A program made the translations under genes and the position numbers. The notes beneath the pieces are model-generated. The model searched no databases. It had not been told where the DNA came from and saw only the letters and a program-made list of their open reading frames with translations. Of a stretch of 64,000 bases of DNA, positions 8,808-17,530 are shown piece by piece (the stretch's first letter is position 1; every line of letters starts with the position of its first letter). Source of the DNA: Streptomyces niger (GTDB lineage Bacteria; Actinomycetota; Actinomycetes; Streptomycetales; Streptomycetaceae); the NCBI RefSeq assembly GCF_000718305.1, contig NZ_JOFQ01000019.1:62001-126000 (forward strand). The letters are read 5' to 3'.

Positions 8808-9907
8808 TTGAGCTGTCCCGCCGTGAAATAGCCCTCGTCCACGAGGAGCTGGGTGTTGGACTTGTCGACGGAGACGGGGTTGAGGAGGTAGGCCGGGACG
8901 ACCCGCTTGCCGTTGTCGTAGTCGGTGCGGTTGTTGACCTCCGGCTTCTTGCCGGTGAGCACCGCGTCGCCCATCTGGACGGCCTGCTTGGCGAGCTTGC
9001 GGGTGTCCTTGAAGACCGTCTGGGTCTGCTCGCCCCGGGCGATGGACTTCACCGAGGCCAGCTCGGCGTCCTGCCCGGTGACGACCGGCAGGTCCTTGGC
9101 GTCGTAACCGGCGCTCTTCAGCGCGGAGATGATGCCGAGCGACATGCCGTCGTACGGGGACAGGACCGCGTCGACCTTCTCGTCGCCGTAGCTCTTGCTG
9201 ATGAGGTCGTCCATGCGCTTCTGCGCGATGCCGCCGTTCCAGTCCTGCGTGGTCGCCTGGTTCATCTCCGTCTGCTTGCTGCGGACCACGAGCTGACCGG
9301 ACTTGAAGTAGGGATCGAGGACCTTCATGGCCCCGCCCCAGAAGTACTTCGTGTTGTTGTCGTTCGGCGAACCGGCGAACAGCTCGATGTTGTAGTGCTT
9401 CTCCGCACCCTTGTCGGGCTTCTTCAGCTTCAGCCGGTCCAGGATGTACTGCCCCTGCAGCCGGCCGACCTTCTCGTTGTCGAAGGACGCGTAGTAGTCG
9501 ACGTACGGCGTGCCCAGGATGAGCCGGTCGTAGGAGATCACGGGGATGCCCGCGTCGTGCGCGCGCTGGAGGACGTCGGTGAGTGCGGAGCCGTTGATGG
9601 CGGCGACGACCAGCAGCCGGTGACCCTTGGTGATCATGTTCTCGATCTGGGCGACCTGGTTCTCGACCTTGTCGTCGCCGTACTGCAGGTCGGTCTTGTA
9701 GCCGGCCTTGTGGAACTGCTCGGCCATGTTCTTGCCGTCGGCTATCCACCGCTCGGAGGACTTGGTGGGCATCGCCAGGCCGATGGTGCCGCCCTTGCCC
9801 TTCTCCGGGACGTAGCGGCTGCCGCCGCGGGCCTCCTGGCCACAGGCGGTGAGCGAGCCGATGAGGAGGACGGCGGCCAGGGCGGCGGCTCGTCTGCGGG
9901 TGGGCAT
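8804..9907 (-). CDS. ChvE-like monosaccharide-binding lipoprotein
   Basis: Periplasmic-type sugar receptor of the CUT2 importer, anchored through a lipobox SLTAC (Cys22). The 367 residues closely follow the ChvE/MmsA pattern: [83 protein letters not shown] and [14 protein letters not shown], matching sugar-contacting regions of ChvE. ChvE homologues bind L-arabinose, D-xylose, D-galactose and D-glucose, which fits the divergent arabinanolytic genes. It lies 61 bp after the dehydrogenase gene, probably in the same transcript. Confidence 0.92.
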   Translation of the reverse strand: MPTRRRAAALAAVLLIGSLTACGQEARGGSRYVPEKGKGGTIGLAMPTKSSERWIADGKNMAEQFHKAGYKTDLQYGDDKVENQVAQIENMITKGHRLLVVAAINGSALTDVLQRAHDAGIPVISYDRLILGTPYVDYYASFDNEKVGRLQGQYILDRLKLKKPDKGAEKHYNIELFAGSPNDNNTKYFWGGAMKVLDPYFKSGQLVVRSKQTEMNQATTQDWNGGIAQKRMDDLISKSYGDEKVDAVLSPYDGMSLGIISALKSAGYDAKDLPVVTGQDAELASVKSIARGEQTQTVFKDTRKLAKQAVQMGDAVLTGKKPEVNNRTDYDNGKRVVPAYLLNPVSVDKSNTQLLVDEGYFTAGQLK

Positions 9908-9968
9908 GGTCGGTTCCCTTCGGGTGATGGAGCGGAGCGCGTCGAGGTGCCCGACGGACGGGCGGCGA

Positions 9969-10970
9969 TTACGGGTGGAGCAGCACCTTTCCCGCGCCCG
10001 GCCGGCCGGCGATCCCGACCGCCTCGGCGAAGGCGTCCAGCGGCAGTCGGTGGGTGACCAGCGGCAGCAGGTCCAGCAGCCCGGCGTCGAAGGCGCGGAC
10101 GGCGTGGGCCCAGGCGGCGGGCGGGGCGCCGAAGACGGTCCGCACCTCGGCCTGGCGGACCACCAGGTCGGTCGGGTCCAGACCGGTGGCGCCCGCGGCC
10201 GGGAGCCCGGTGAGGACCAGCCGGCCGCCGCGCCGCAGCAGTCCCAGCGCGGTGGCGGCCGCGTCGGCCGACCCGGCGGCCTCCACGACCACGTCGGCGT
10301 CGTCCGGCAGCGGCTCGTCCGCCGTACGGAAGGCGGTCGCCCCGAAGTCCAGCGCGCGCTTCTCCCGCTCCCGGCCCCGGCCGACGACCAGCAGTTCGGC
10401 GGGCGAGGCGGCGGCGAGGAACTGTACGGCGATCATGCCGAGCGTGCCCGTGCCGACCACCGCGACCCGGTCGCCGGGCCGGACCTCCGCCTTGAGCGCG
10501 GCGGCCGCGACGCAGGCGGCGGGCTCCAGCAGCGCGGCGGCCGTGAGGTCGGCCCCGTCGGCGAGCGGGTGCAGCAGCCGGGCGGGCAACACGAGCGTGT
10601 CGGCCATCGCGCCGGGCCGGGTGAACCCGGTCTCCTCGTACCCGGCCGCGCACAGCGTGGTCTCGCCCGCGTGGCAGCGGGCGCACACCTGGCAGTTGCG
10701 GAACCCCTCCCCGACGGTCTTCCGGCCGAGCAGCGCCTCGGGGACGCCGGCGCCGACCGCCTCGACCGTGCCGGACCACTCGTGGCCGGGGATCACCGGG
10801 TAGCGCACGTACCCCGCGGGCCGGTGGCCTTCCCACAGCTCCCGATCGCTGCCGCAGATCCCGGAGGCGTGCACCCTGACGCGTACCTCGCCGGGCCCGG
10901 GGTCGGCCGGTGCCGCGTCCGTGAGGCGGTACGCGCCGGGGCCGTCCAGGACGAGCGCGCGGCCGGTCAC
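9969..10970 (-). CDS. Zinc-dependent sugar/alcohol dehydrogenase (MDR family)
   Basis: NAD(P)-dependent medium-chain dehydrogenase, 333 residues. It has the catalytic zinc Cys39 (SGICGSD) and the GHE motif (His63, Glu64), a structural-zinc Cys cluster CQVCARCHAGETTLC, and the Rossmann motif VVGTGTLGMIAVQ near residue 170. The GTG start at 10970 overlaps the stop of the dehydratase gene by 4 bp (GTGA). Coupling to a sugar-acid dehydratase and a pentose/hexose transporter suggests oxidation of an aldose or sugar acid, the first step of a non-phosphorylative route. The actual substrate is unproven; sorbitol- or galactitol-type activity is possible. Confidence 0.82.
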   Translation of the reverse strand: MTGRALVLDGPGAYRLTDAAPADPGPGEVRVRVHASGICGSDRELWEGHRPAGYVRYPVIPGHEWSGTVEAVGAGVPEALLGRKTVGEGFRNCQVCARCHAGETTLCAAGYEETGFTRPGAMADTLVLPARLLHPLADGADLTAAALLEPAACVAAAALKAEVRPGDRVAVVGTGTLGMIAVQFLAAASPAELLVVGRGREREKRALDFGATAFRTADEPLPDDADVVVEAAGSADAAATALGLLRRGGRLVLTGLPAAGATGLDPTDLVVRQAEVRTVFGAPPAAWAHAVRAFDAGLLDLLPLVTHRLPLDAFAEAVGIAGRPGAGKVLLHP

Positions 10971-12127
10971 CGGCCGGCCCCGGTGGGGTCGCGCTTCTCC
11001 CAGCCCTCGGCCCACAGGTCGAAGCGGGCCTGCTGCTGGGGGAACTCGGCGGCCGCGTCGGTGTCCAGCTCGACGCCGAGTCCGGGCGCGTCGGAGAGCT
11101 GGAAGTAGCCGTCGACGACCTGCGGGGCGCCCTTGACGACCTTCTTGATCTCGGCGTCGGCGAAGTCGTTGAAGTGCTCCAGGATCTTGAAGTTGGGGGT
11201 GCAGCCGGCGACCTGGAGGGAGGCGGCGGTGAGCACGGAGCCGCCGACGTTGTGCGGCGCGACCAGCATGTAGTGGGTCTCGGCGGTGGCGGCGAGCTTG
11301 CGGGTCTCCAGGATGCCGCCGAGGTGGCCGACGTCGGGCTGGATGATGTCGACCGCCTGCGACTCGAAGAGCTCACGGAACTCGATGCGGTCGTGGATGC
11401 GCTCACCGGTGGCGATCGGCATGTCGACCTTCGCGGCGACCTTCTCCAGCGCCTTGAGGTTCTCCGGTGGTACCGGCTCCTCCAGCCAGGCGGGCTTGAA
11501 GGGCGCCATCTCGTGGGCCAGCCGGACGGCGGTGGAGGGGCTGAACCGGCCGTGCATCTCCAGCATCAGCTCGCGCTCGGGCCCGATCGCGTCCCGTACG
11601 GCTTCGATCAGGGAGACCGCGTAGCCGGTCTGCTCGTGGTCCAGCTCGAAGTGGCCGGTGCCGAACGGGTCGATCTTCAGCGCCCGGTAGCCGCGCTCCA
11701 CGACCGCCTGCGCGGCCTTGTGGTAGGCCTCCGGGGTGCGTTCGGTGGTGTACCAGCCGTTGGCGTACGCCTTGACCCTGTCGGTGACCTTGCCGCCCAG
11801 CAGCTGCCAGACGGGCACGCCCAGCGCCTTGCCCTTGATGTCCCAGCAGGCCATCTCCACGCACGCGATGCCGGACATCACGATCTCGCCGGCCCGCCCG
11901 TAGTCGCCGTACTTCAGGCGGCGCACCAGGTCCTCGACGGCGAACGGGTCGGAGCCCGCGATGTGATTGGCCTCCGCCTCGCGGAGATAGCCGAGGAGCG
12001 CGTCGGTGTGGCCGAGCATGCGGGTCTCGCCGACGCCGGTGAGCCCCTCGTCGGTGTGGACCTGGACGTACGTCAGGTTGCGCCAGGGCGTTCCGACGAC
12101 ATGAGTGGTGATTCCGGTGATGCGCAC
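10967..12127 (-). CDS. Enolase-superfamily sugar-acid dehydratase (mandelate racemase subgroup)
   Basis: Mg2+-dependent abstraction of a proton next to a carboxylate, most likely dehydration of an aldonic or aldaric acid to its 2-keto-3-deoxy derivative. The 386-residue protein has the N-terminal cap domain and a barrel with ALKIDPFG (Lys catalyst), MLEMHGRFS, WLEEPVPPENL and ATGERIHDR (three acidic metal-ligand strands), IQPDVGHLGG and the general-base His in VAPHNVGGS. It resembles galactonate, galactarate and gluconate dehydratases, but substrate cannot be fixed by motif. First gene of a six-gene minus-strand operon, divergent from the arabinofuranosidase gene; its product would feed 2-keto-3-deoxy acids to central metabolism. 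Confidence 0.85.
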   Translation of the reverse strand: MRITGITTHVVGTPWRNLTYVQVHTDEGLTGVGETRMLGHTDALLGYLREAEANHIAGSDPFAVEDLVRRLKYGDYGRAGEIVMSGIACVEMACWDIKGKALGVPVWQLLGGKVTDRVKAYANGWYTTERTPEAYHKAAQAVVERGYRALKIDPFGTGHFELDHEQTGYAVSLIEAVRDAIGPERELMLEMHGRFSPSTAVRLAHEMAPFKPAWLEEPVPPENLKALEKVAAKVDMPIATGERIHDRIEFRELFESQAVDIIQPDVGHLGGILETRKLAATAETHYMLVAPHNVGGSVLTAASLQVAGCTPNFKILEHFNDFADAEIKKVVKGAPQVVDGYFQLSDAPGLGVELDTDAAAEFPQQQARFDLWAEGWEKRDPTGAGR

Positions 12128-12169
12128 GGGAAGTGCCCCTTCACGGCTCGCGGTGTCCGACTGCTTCTC

Positions 12170-12197
12170 GTTCGAGATTTCGTCACACGTTCGAAAT
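12170..12197. promoter_or_regulatory. Putative operator on the dehydratase side
   Basis: GTTCGAGATTTCG at 12170-12182 matches 11 of 13 bases of GTTCGATATATCG, the minus-strand reading of the palindrome at 12325-12342. It overlaps a perfect inverted repeat ATTTCG-(9)-CGAAAT at 12177-12197. The site is about 45-70 bases upstream of the dehydratase start, a sensible place for a repressor or activator. Confidence 0.45.
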
Positions 12198-12324
12198 GCT
12201 GCGAGACAGGTAATGCCACGACGCGAGCGGTGTCAACGGTCGCGGCACGGATTTCCCGGATATGCAGGGGTGTTGACGGCGTGGTGGCGCTGACGCCATT
12301 CTCACCGGGCGATATCCCGAGCAC

Positions 12325-12342
12325 TGTCCGATATATCGAACA
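12325..12342. promoter_or_regulatory. Putative operator, 18-bp near-palindrome before GH51
   Basis: TGTCCGATATATCGAACA: a perfect 10-bp core CGATATATCG flanked by TGT/ACA, with only one mismatched pair in 18 bases. It ends 17 bases before the GH51 ATG and just ahead of the ribosome binding site, so binding here would block transcription or initiation. An AT-rich palindrome of this quality is unusual in DNA of this composition. Confidence 0.6.
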
Positions 12343-12359
12343 GCCCGTCAGGAGCGCAC

Positions 12360-14888
12360 ATGCCCACCACGGCACCCGCATCCGTCGCCGCGCGGCCCCG
12401 GCCGCGAAGACGCGGCCGGCTCGCCCTCCTCACCGGGGCGCTGACCGTCGCGCTCGCGGCGCCCGCCCTCGCCGCTCCCCCGGCGGCGGACGTCACCGAC
12501 TACACCCTCGCCGTCGACCCGACCCGTCGGGGCCCGGCCATCGACGACACGATGTACGGGGTCTTCTTCGAGGACATCAACCGGGCCGCGGACGGCGGTT
12601 TGTACGCCGAGCTCGTGCAGAATCGCTCGTTCGAGTACGACCGCGCCGACAACGCCTCCTACACGCCGCTGACCTCGTGGGACACCACCGGCTCCGCGAA
12701 GGTGGTGAACGACGACGGCCGGCTGAACGCGCGCAACCGCAGCTACCTCTCCCTCGGCGGCGGCTCCTCGGTCACCAACTCCGGGTACGGCACCGGCATC
12801 ACGGTCCGCAAGGGTGAGCGGTACGACTTCTCCGTCTGGGCCCGCACCGACCGCGCCACCGCGCTCACCGTCACCCTCCGGGACGCCGGCGGTGAGCTGG
12901 CCCGCGCCCGCAAGGTCGCCGTGCGGGGCGGCTGGACCAAGTACACGGCGGCCTTCACCGCCACCCGGGCGAGCACCACCGGCCGGCTGGCCGTCGCCGC
13001 CGACGGGCCGGTCGCGCTCGACATGGTCTCGCTCTTCCCGAAGGACACCTACAAGGGCCGCCCGAACGGGCTCCGCAAGGACCTCGCCGAGAAGATCGCC
13101 GCGCTCGACCCCGGCTTCGTCCGCTTCCCCGGCGGCTGCCTGGTCAACACCGGCAGCCACGAGGGGTACGACGAGGCGTCCGGCTACCAGCGCAAGCGCT
13201 CGTACCAGTGGAAGGACACCGTCGGCCCGGTCGAGGAGCGCGCCACCAACGCCAACTTCTGGGGCTACAACCAGTCCTACGGCCTCGGCTACTACGAGTA
13301 CTTCCAGTTCGCCGAGGACATCGGCGCGATGCCGCTGCCGGTCGTCCCGGCGCTGGTCACCGGCTGCGGCCAGAACAAGGCCACCAACGACCCGGCGCTG
13401 CTGAAGCGGCACGTCCAGGACACCCTGGACCTGATCGAGTTCGCCAACGGCCCGGTGACCTCGAAGTGGGGCAGGAAGCGCGCCGAGATGGGCCACCCGA
13501 AGCCCTTCCACCTCACCCACCTCGAAGTGGGCAACGAGGAGAACCTCCCCGACGAGTTCTTCGCCCGCTTCAAGGAGTTCCGCGCCGCCATCGAGGCGAA
13601 GTACCCGGACGTCACCGTCATCAGCAACTCCGGGCCCGACGACAGCGGCACCACCTTCGACCGCGCCTGGCAGCTCAACCGCGACGCCGAGGTCGACATG
13701 GTCGACGAGCACTACTACAACAGTCCGCAGTGGTTCCTGGAGAACAACGCACGCTACGACTCCTACGACCGCAACGGCCCCAAGGTCTTCCTCGGCGAGT
13801 ACGCCTCCCAGGACAACCGCTTCCGCAACGCGCTCTCCGAGGCCGCGTTCATGACAGGGCTGGAACGCAACGCCGACGTCATCAAGCTCGCCTCGTACGC
13901 CCCGCTGCTCGCGCGCACCGACTCCGTGCAGTGGCGCCCCGACATGGTCTGGTTCGACGGCCGGAAGTCCTGGGGCTCGACCAGCTACGAGGTCCAGAAG
14001 CTGTTCATGAACAACACCGGTGACCGCGTCGTGCCGAGCACCGCCTCCGGCACCCCGGCCACCACCGCCCCGATCACCGGCGCCGTCGGCCTGTCCACCT
14101 GGGCCACCTCCGCCGCGTACGACGACGTCAAGGTTACCGGCGCGGACGGGAAGACGCTGCTCAGCGACGACTTCTCGGCCGGCGACGGCAAGTGGACCAG
14201 GGCCGCCGGGCGCGGCACCTGGAAGGTCGAGGACGGCGCGTACGTCCAGTCCGACACCGCGGCCGAGGACACCCTCGTCACCGCGGGCGACCCCGGCTGG
14301 CAGAACTACGACCTGCACGTGAAGGCCACCAAGAAGGCCGGCAAGGAGGGCTTCCTGGTCGCCTTCGGCGTCCAGGACACCGGCAACCACTACTGGTGGA
14401 ACCTCGGCGGCTGGGGCAACACCCGCTCCGCCGTGGAGAAGACCACCGGCGGCGCCAAGCAGACGCTGGCCGGGACCGAGGACGGCACGAAGATCGAGGC
14501 CGGCCGGAGCTACGACCTCGACGTCAAGGTCCGCGGCCGGCAGGTCACGCTCTACCTCGACGGCAAGAAGTGGGGCGAGTTCACCGACGACGCCGAGGCC
14601 GAGCCGTTCCGCCAGGTCGTCACCGAGGACGAGAAGACCGGCGAGCTGATCGTCAAGGTCGTCAACGCCCAGGACACGGCCGCCCGGACCCGGATCGACC
14701 TGGGCACGCGGAACGTGGCGCCGACCGCCCGGCTGACCACGCTCCAGGGCGCCCCGGACGCCGAGAACACCGCCGAGGACCAGCCCATCGCGCCCCGCAC
14801 CTCGACCCTGCGCGGCATCGGCGGACGGTTCACGTACACCTTCCCGGCCGACTCGGTCACCTTCCTGCGGATCAAGACCCGCGGCTGA
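12360..14888 (+). CDS. Secreted GH51 alpha-L-arabinofuranosidase with extra beta-sandwich domains
   Basis: Exported retaining glycosidase releasing L-arabinose from arabinan or arabinoxylan; 842 residues. A signal peptide ends near APALAAPPA (about residue 41). The N-terminal GH51 start (GVFFEDINRAADGGLYAEL) is followed by a carbohydrate-binding-like beta-sandwich (about 125-230), then the barrel with acid/base Glu393 (LEVGNEEN) and nucleophile Glu480 (VFLGEYASQD). The C-terminal part contains another inserted jelly-roll (about 580-780, WWNLGGWGN, LYLDGKKWGEF) within the terminal beta-domain. ATG follows AGGAG. A GH43 gene lies 58 bp downstream, probably co-transcribed. Catalytic assignment is by family pattern. 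Confidence 0.9.
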   Translation: MPTTAPASVAARPRPRRRGRLALLTGALTVALAAPALAAPPAADVTDYTLAVDPTRRGPAIDDTMYGVFFEDINRAADGGLYAELVQNRSFEYDRADNASYTPLTSWDTTGSAKVVNDDGRLNARNRSYLSLGGGSSVTNSGYGTGITVRKGERYDFSVWARTDRATALTVTLRDAGGELARARKVAVRGGWTKYTAAFTATRASTTGRLAVAADGPVALDMVSLFPKDTYKGRPNGLRKDLAEKIAALDPGFVRFPGGCLVNTGSHEGYDEASGYQRKRSYQWKDTVGPVEERATNANFWGYNQSYGLGYYEYFQFAEDIGAMPLPVVPALVTGCGQNKATNDPALLKRHVQDTLDLIEFANGPVTSKWGRKRAEMGHPKPFHLTHLEVGNEENLPDEFFARFKEFRAAIEAKYPDVTVISNSGPDDSGTTFDRAWQLNRDAEVDMVDEHYYNSPQWFLENNARYDSYDRNGPKVFLGEYASQDNRFRNALSEAAFMTGLERNADVIKLASYAPLLARTDSVQWRPDMVWFDGRKSWGSTSYEVQKLFMNNTGDRVVPSTASGTPATTAPITGAVGLSTWATSAAYDDVKVTGADGKTLLSDDFSAGDGKWTRAAGRGTWKVEDGAYVQSDTAAEDTLVTAGDPGWQNYDLHVKATKKAGKEGFLVAFGVQDTGNHYWWNLGGWGNTRSAVEKTTGGAKQTLAGTEDGTKIEAGRSYDLDVKVRGRQVTLYLDGKKWGEFTDDAEAEPFRQVVTEDEKTGELIVKVVNAQDTAARTRIDLGTRNVAPTARLTTLQGAPDAENTAEDQPIAPRTSTLRGIGGRFTYTFPADSVTFLRIKTRG

Positions 14889-14946
14889 CGTTCCCGGGGC
14901 GGTCGCCACACCCGCGGCCGCCCCGCCGACCCCGGAGGAGAGCACC

Positions 14947-16005
14947 ATGCACGCACCCACCCGAAGAGGCGTCCTGCTGGGCACGCTGGCCGTGGGCGCC
15001 GCCGCCGCGCTGCCGGGCACAGCACACGCCGCGGCCACCGGTCGGCACCGTCCCGCGGCGCCCTACCCCAACCCCCTCGTCCGCCAACACGCCGACCCGC
15101 ACGTCTTCAAGCACACCGACGGCTTCTACTACTTCACCGCCACCGTCCCGGAGTACGACCGCATCGTCCTGCGCCGCTCCCGCACGCTGCGCGGCCTCGC
15201 GGACGCGCCCGAGACGGTGCTGTGGCGCAAGCACACCACCGGCGAGATGGGGGCCCACATCTGGGCGCCGGAGATCCACCACATCGACGGCCGCTGGTAC
15301 ATCTACTTCGCCGCGGGCAGCACCGAGGACATCTGGAAGATCCGGATGTACGTCCTGGAGAACAGCCACCCGAACCCCTTCGAGGGCACCTGGACGGAGA
15401 AGGGCCGCATCACCACCGCCTGGGACACCTTCTCCCTGGACGCCTCCACCTTCACCCACCGCGGCGTCCGCCACCTGATCTGGGCCCAGCAGGAGCCCGG
15501 CATCGAGAACAACTCCAACCTCTACATCGCGCGGCTGCGCAACCCCTGGACGCTCGGCAGCCCGCCGGTCCGGCTCTCCTCCCCGACCCTGGACTGGGAG
15601 ACCATCGGCTTCAAGGTCAACGAGGGTCCGTCGGTCCTCGTACGCAACGGCCGGGTCTTCATGACGTACTCCGCCAGCGCCACCGACGCCAACTACTGCA
15701 TGGGCCTGCTGACCGCGGACGCCCGTGCCGACCTGCTCGATCCGGCCTCCTGGACCAAGTCCCCCGAACCGGTCTTCACCAGCAACGACACCACCGGTCA
15801 GTACGGCCCCGGGCACAACAGCTTCACGGTGGCCGAGGACGGCCGCACCGACGTCCTCGTCTACCACGCACGGCAGTACAAGGACATCACCGGCGACCCG
15901 CTGAACGATCCCAACCGGCACACCCGCGTCCAGGCCCTCGGCTGGCACGCCGACGGCACGCCCGACTTCGGCGTGCCGGTGCCGGACACGGTCCGCCAGG
16001 GGTGA
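14947..16005 (+). CDS. Secreted GH43-family arabinosidase/xylosidase
   Basis: Exported five-bladed propeller glycosidase, 352 residues, with a twin-arginine type leader (TRRGVLLGTLAVG, cleavage after AHA). The three GH43 acids can be placed: Asp50 in HADPHVF, Asp165 in SLDASTF and Glu226 in KVNEGPSV. Substrate could be arabinan, arabinoxylan or arabino-oligosaccharides. Ribosome binding site GGAGGAG at 14935-14941. It follows GH51 by 58 bp, and the two together would free arabinose for the ChvE-like transporter on the other arm of the divergon. Confidence 0.9.
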   Translation: MHAPTRRGVLLGTLAVGAAAALPGTAHAAATGRHRPAAPYPNPLVRQHADPHVFKHTDGFYYFTATVPEYDRIVLRRSRTLRGLADAPETVLWRKHTTGEMGAHIWAPEIHHIDGRWYIYFAAGSTEDIWKIRMYVLENSHPNPFEGTWTEKGRITTAWDTFSLDASTFTHRGVRHLIWAQQEPGIENNSNLYIARLRNPWTLGSPPVRLSSPTLDWETIGFKVNEGPSVLVRNGRVFMTYSASATDANYCMGLLTADARADLLDPASWTKSPEPVFTSNDTTGQYGPGHNSFTVAEDGRTDVLVYHARQYKDITGDPLNDPNRHTRVQALGWHADGTPDFGVPVPDTVRQG

Positions 16006-16021
16006 GCCCGCCGCCCGGATG

Positions 16022-16315
16022 TCAGTCGCGGCGCGGGCGCAGCCCCGCGGACGCGGCCGCCGCGTGCAGGGAGCGGAGCGCCAGCAGCAGGATGCCGATG
16101 TCGTCGAGGTACACGGGATCCGGCAGCAGGTCGACCGGCGAGACGAGGTAGAGCACGGCACCCCAGAAGACCGCCTTGTTCTGCACGGGGATGCCGGCCT
16201 CACGCAGCAGCCCGCGGGCCTTGACCAGCCGCACCAGGAGGCGGACGGCGAGGACGAGCGTCGCCAGGACGAGCACCCCCGCGACCACCACGACGATCCA
16301 CGCTTCGGTGCTCAT
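16022..16315 (-). CDS. Small DUF1232 (YkvA-like) membrane protein
   Basis: Function unknown. The 97-residue protein has an N-terminal transmembrane helix (AWIVVVVAGVLVLATLVLAV) and the DUF1232 core KAVFWGAVLYLVSPVDLLPD followed by DDIGILLLALR. Proteins of this family are widespread and uncharacterised. ATG at 16315 was chosen for its GAGGAGG site. It converges on the GH43 gene with a 16-bp gap and lies downstream of the LacI gene on the same strand. Confidence 0.75.
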   Translation of the reverse strand: MSTEAWIVVVVAGVLVLATLVLAVRLLVRLVKARGLLREAGIPVQNKAVFWGAVLYLVSPVDLLPDPVYLDDIGILLLALRSLHAAAASAGLRPRRD

Positions 16316-16420
16316 CCCGCCTCCTCGGTCCGCCACCGCGCTGCCCTGCACTCCAGCTTGGCACCTCGGCGGGGCGAACCGGCGCGTGGACGCCCCGGCG
16401 CGGCCGGGGAGGGCGGGCGC

Positions 16421-17452
16421 TCAGGCCCGGCCGGGGAGGGTGGACGCGCGGACCACCAGCTCCGGCGCGAGCACGACCTGCCGGTGCTCGTGGGCCGCCG
16501 CCTCCTCGCCGGTCTCCTCGATCAGCATCTCGGCCGCCGTCCGGCCCATCTGCCGGGCGGGCTGCCGTACGGAGGTGAGCGGCACGGCGGCGGCCGCGGC
16601 GAACTCGATGTCGTCGTAGCCCACCAACGCGATGTCGTCGGGGACCGCCACCCCGGCGTTGTAGAGCGCCTGGAAGACCCCGAGGGCGAGCAGGTCGTTG
16701 GCGCAGAACACGGCGGTCGGCCGGGGCGACATGCCCAGCAGCCGGGCGGCCGCGTCCCGGCCCGCCGCCACGTCCATCCGCTCGGTCTCGATGTGCCGCA
16801 GCGCCGACTCGGGCAGCCCCGCCTCGCGCAGCGCCCGCAACGCCCCCGTACGCCGGTCCTGGCACTGGGTCAGGAACATCGGCCCGCTGATGTAGACCAG
16901 CCCTTCGTGGCCCTGCTCGACGAGGTGCCGGGCCGCCAGCGCGCCGCCGGCCACGTCGTCCACGGAGACCGAGCAGCCCTCGGCGCTGCCGAGGACGCGG
17001 TCGACGAAGACGAGCGGGATGCCGCGCGGCCGGAACCGCGCGAGCGTGCCACCGGTCAGGTCGGCCGGGGTGATCATCACGCCCCGTACCTGCTGCTCGG
17101 CGAAGAGGGAGAGGTAGTCCGACTCCTCGGCCGGGCTCTGCGCGCTGTTGCAGAGCATCACGCCGAGCCCCGCCTTGCGCGCGGCGCGCTCCGCGCCCGC
17201 CGCGACGTCGACGAAGAAGGGGTTGGCCATGTCGAGCACGAGCAGCGCGATGATCCGGCTGCGGCCCGCGCGCAGCTGCCGGGCCGACTCGCTGCGGACG
17301 TAGCCGAGCGCCGTGATCGCCGCCTGGACCCGCTCCCGGGTCTCCCGCGCGACCATGTCGGGCCGGTTGATCACATTGGAGACCGTGCCGATGGAGACGC
17401 CGGCCTGGCGTGCCACATCCTTGATACCCACCGTGTGCGCCACATGCGCCAT
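16421..17452 (-). CDS. LacI-family transcriptional regulator
   Basis: DNA-binding sugar-responsive regulator, 343 residues. Helix-turn-helix GIKDVARQAGVSIGTVSNVI at residues about 9-28, hinge-helix region ESARQLRAGRS, then a periplasmic-binding-like effector domain (IALLVLDMANPFFVDVAAGAE, VFCANDLLALGVFQAL, ALVGYDDIEFAAAAAVPLTS). ATG at 17452 has GGAG eight bases upstream; a GTG at 17461 is possible. Position next to the arabinanolytic genes and 1 kb from a second sugar ABC operon makes either a target, but typical LacI operators have a central CG, unlike the TA-centred palindrome at 12325. Confidence 0.9.
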   Translation of the reverse strand: MAHVAHTVGIKDVARQAGVSIGTVSNVINRPDMVARETRERVQAAITALGYVRSESARQLRAGRSRIIALLVLDMANPFFVDVAAGAERAARKAGLGVMLCNSAQSPAEESDYLSLFAEQQVRGVMITPADLTGGTLARFRPRGIPLVFVDRVLGSAEGCSVSVDDVAGGALAARHLVEQGHEGLVYISGPMFLTQCQDRRTGALRALREAGLPESALRHIETERMDVAAGRDAAARLLGMSPRPTAVFCANDLLALGVFQALYNAGVAVPDDIALVGYDDIEFAAAAAVPLTSVRQPARQMGRTAAEMLIEETGEEAAAHEHRQVVLAPELVVRASTLPGRA

Positions 17453-17483
17453 GCTACGCACTCCGTTCCGGGCACTCGACGCC

Positions 17484-17524
17484 GCCGGCCGCCGCGCCCC
17501 GTGGGGGCGGGCGCGGCGGCCGGC
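17484..17524 (-). terminator. Strong hairpin terminator (distal of two) after the protease gene
   Basis: Perfect 16-bp stem (17484-17499 pairing with 17509-17524) around a nine-base loop. It lies downstream of the minus-strand protease stop at 17635 and just upstream of the LacI gene, stopping read-through into the regulator. Confidence 0.75.
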
Positions 17525-17530
17525 GGCCGG

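Larger units (their letters stand above)
12128..12359. promoter_or_regulatory. Divergent control region of the pentose divergon
   Basis: A 232-bp region between the dehydratase operon (minus) and the GH51-GH43 genes (plus). It is poorer in GC than its surroundings. It contains an 18-bp near-palindrome close to the GH51 start and a partly matching site on the dehydratase side (listed separately), a half-like GATATC at 12311-12316, and an AGGAG ribosome binding site at 12350-12354 for GH51. The arrangement fits coordinate control of both arms by one regulator. No regulator gene lies inside the divergon; the LacI gene at 16.4-17.5 kb is the nearest candidate. Confidence 0.6.
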
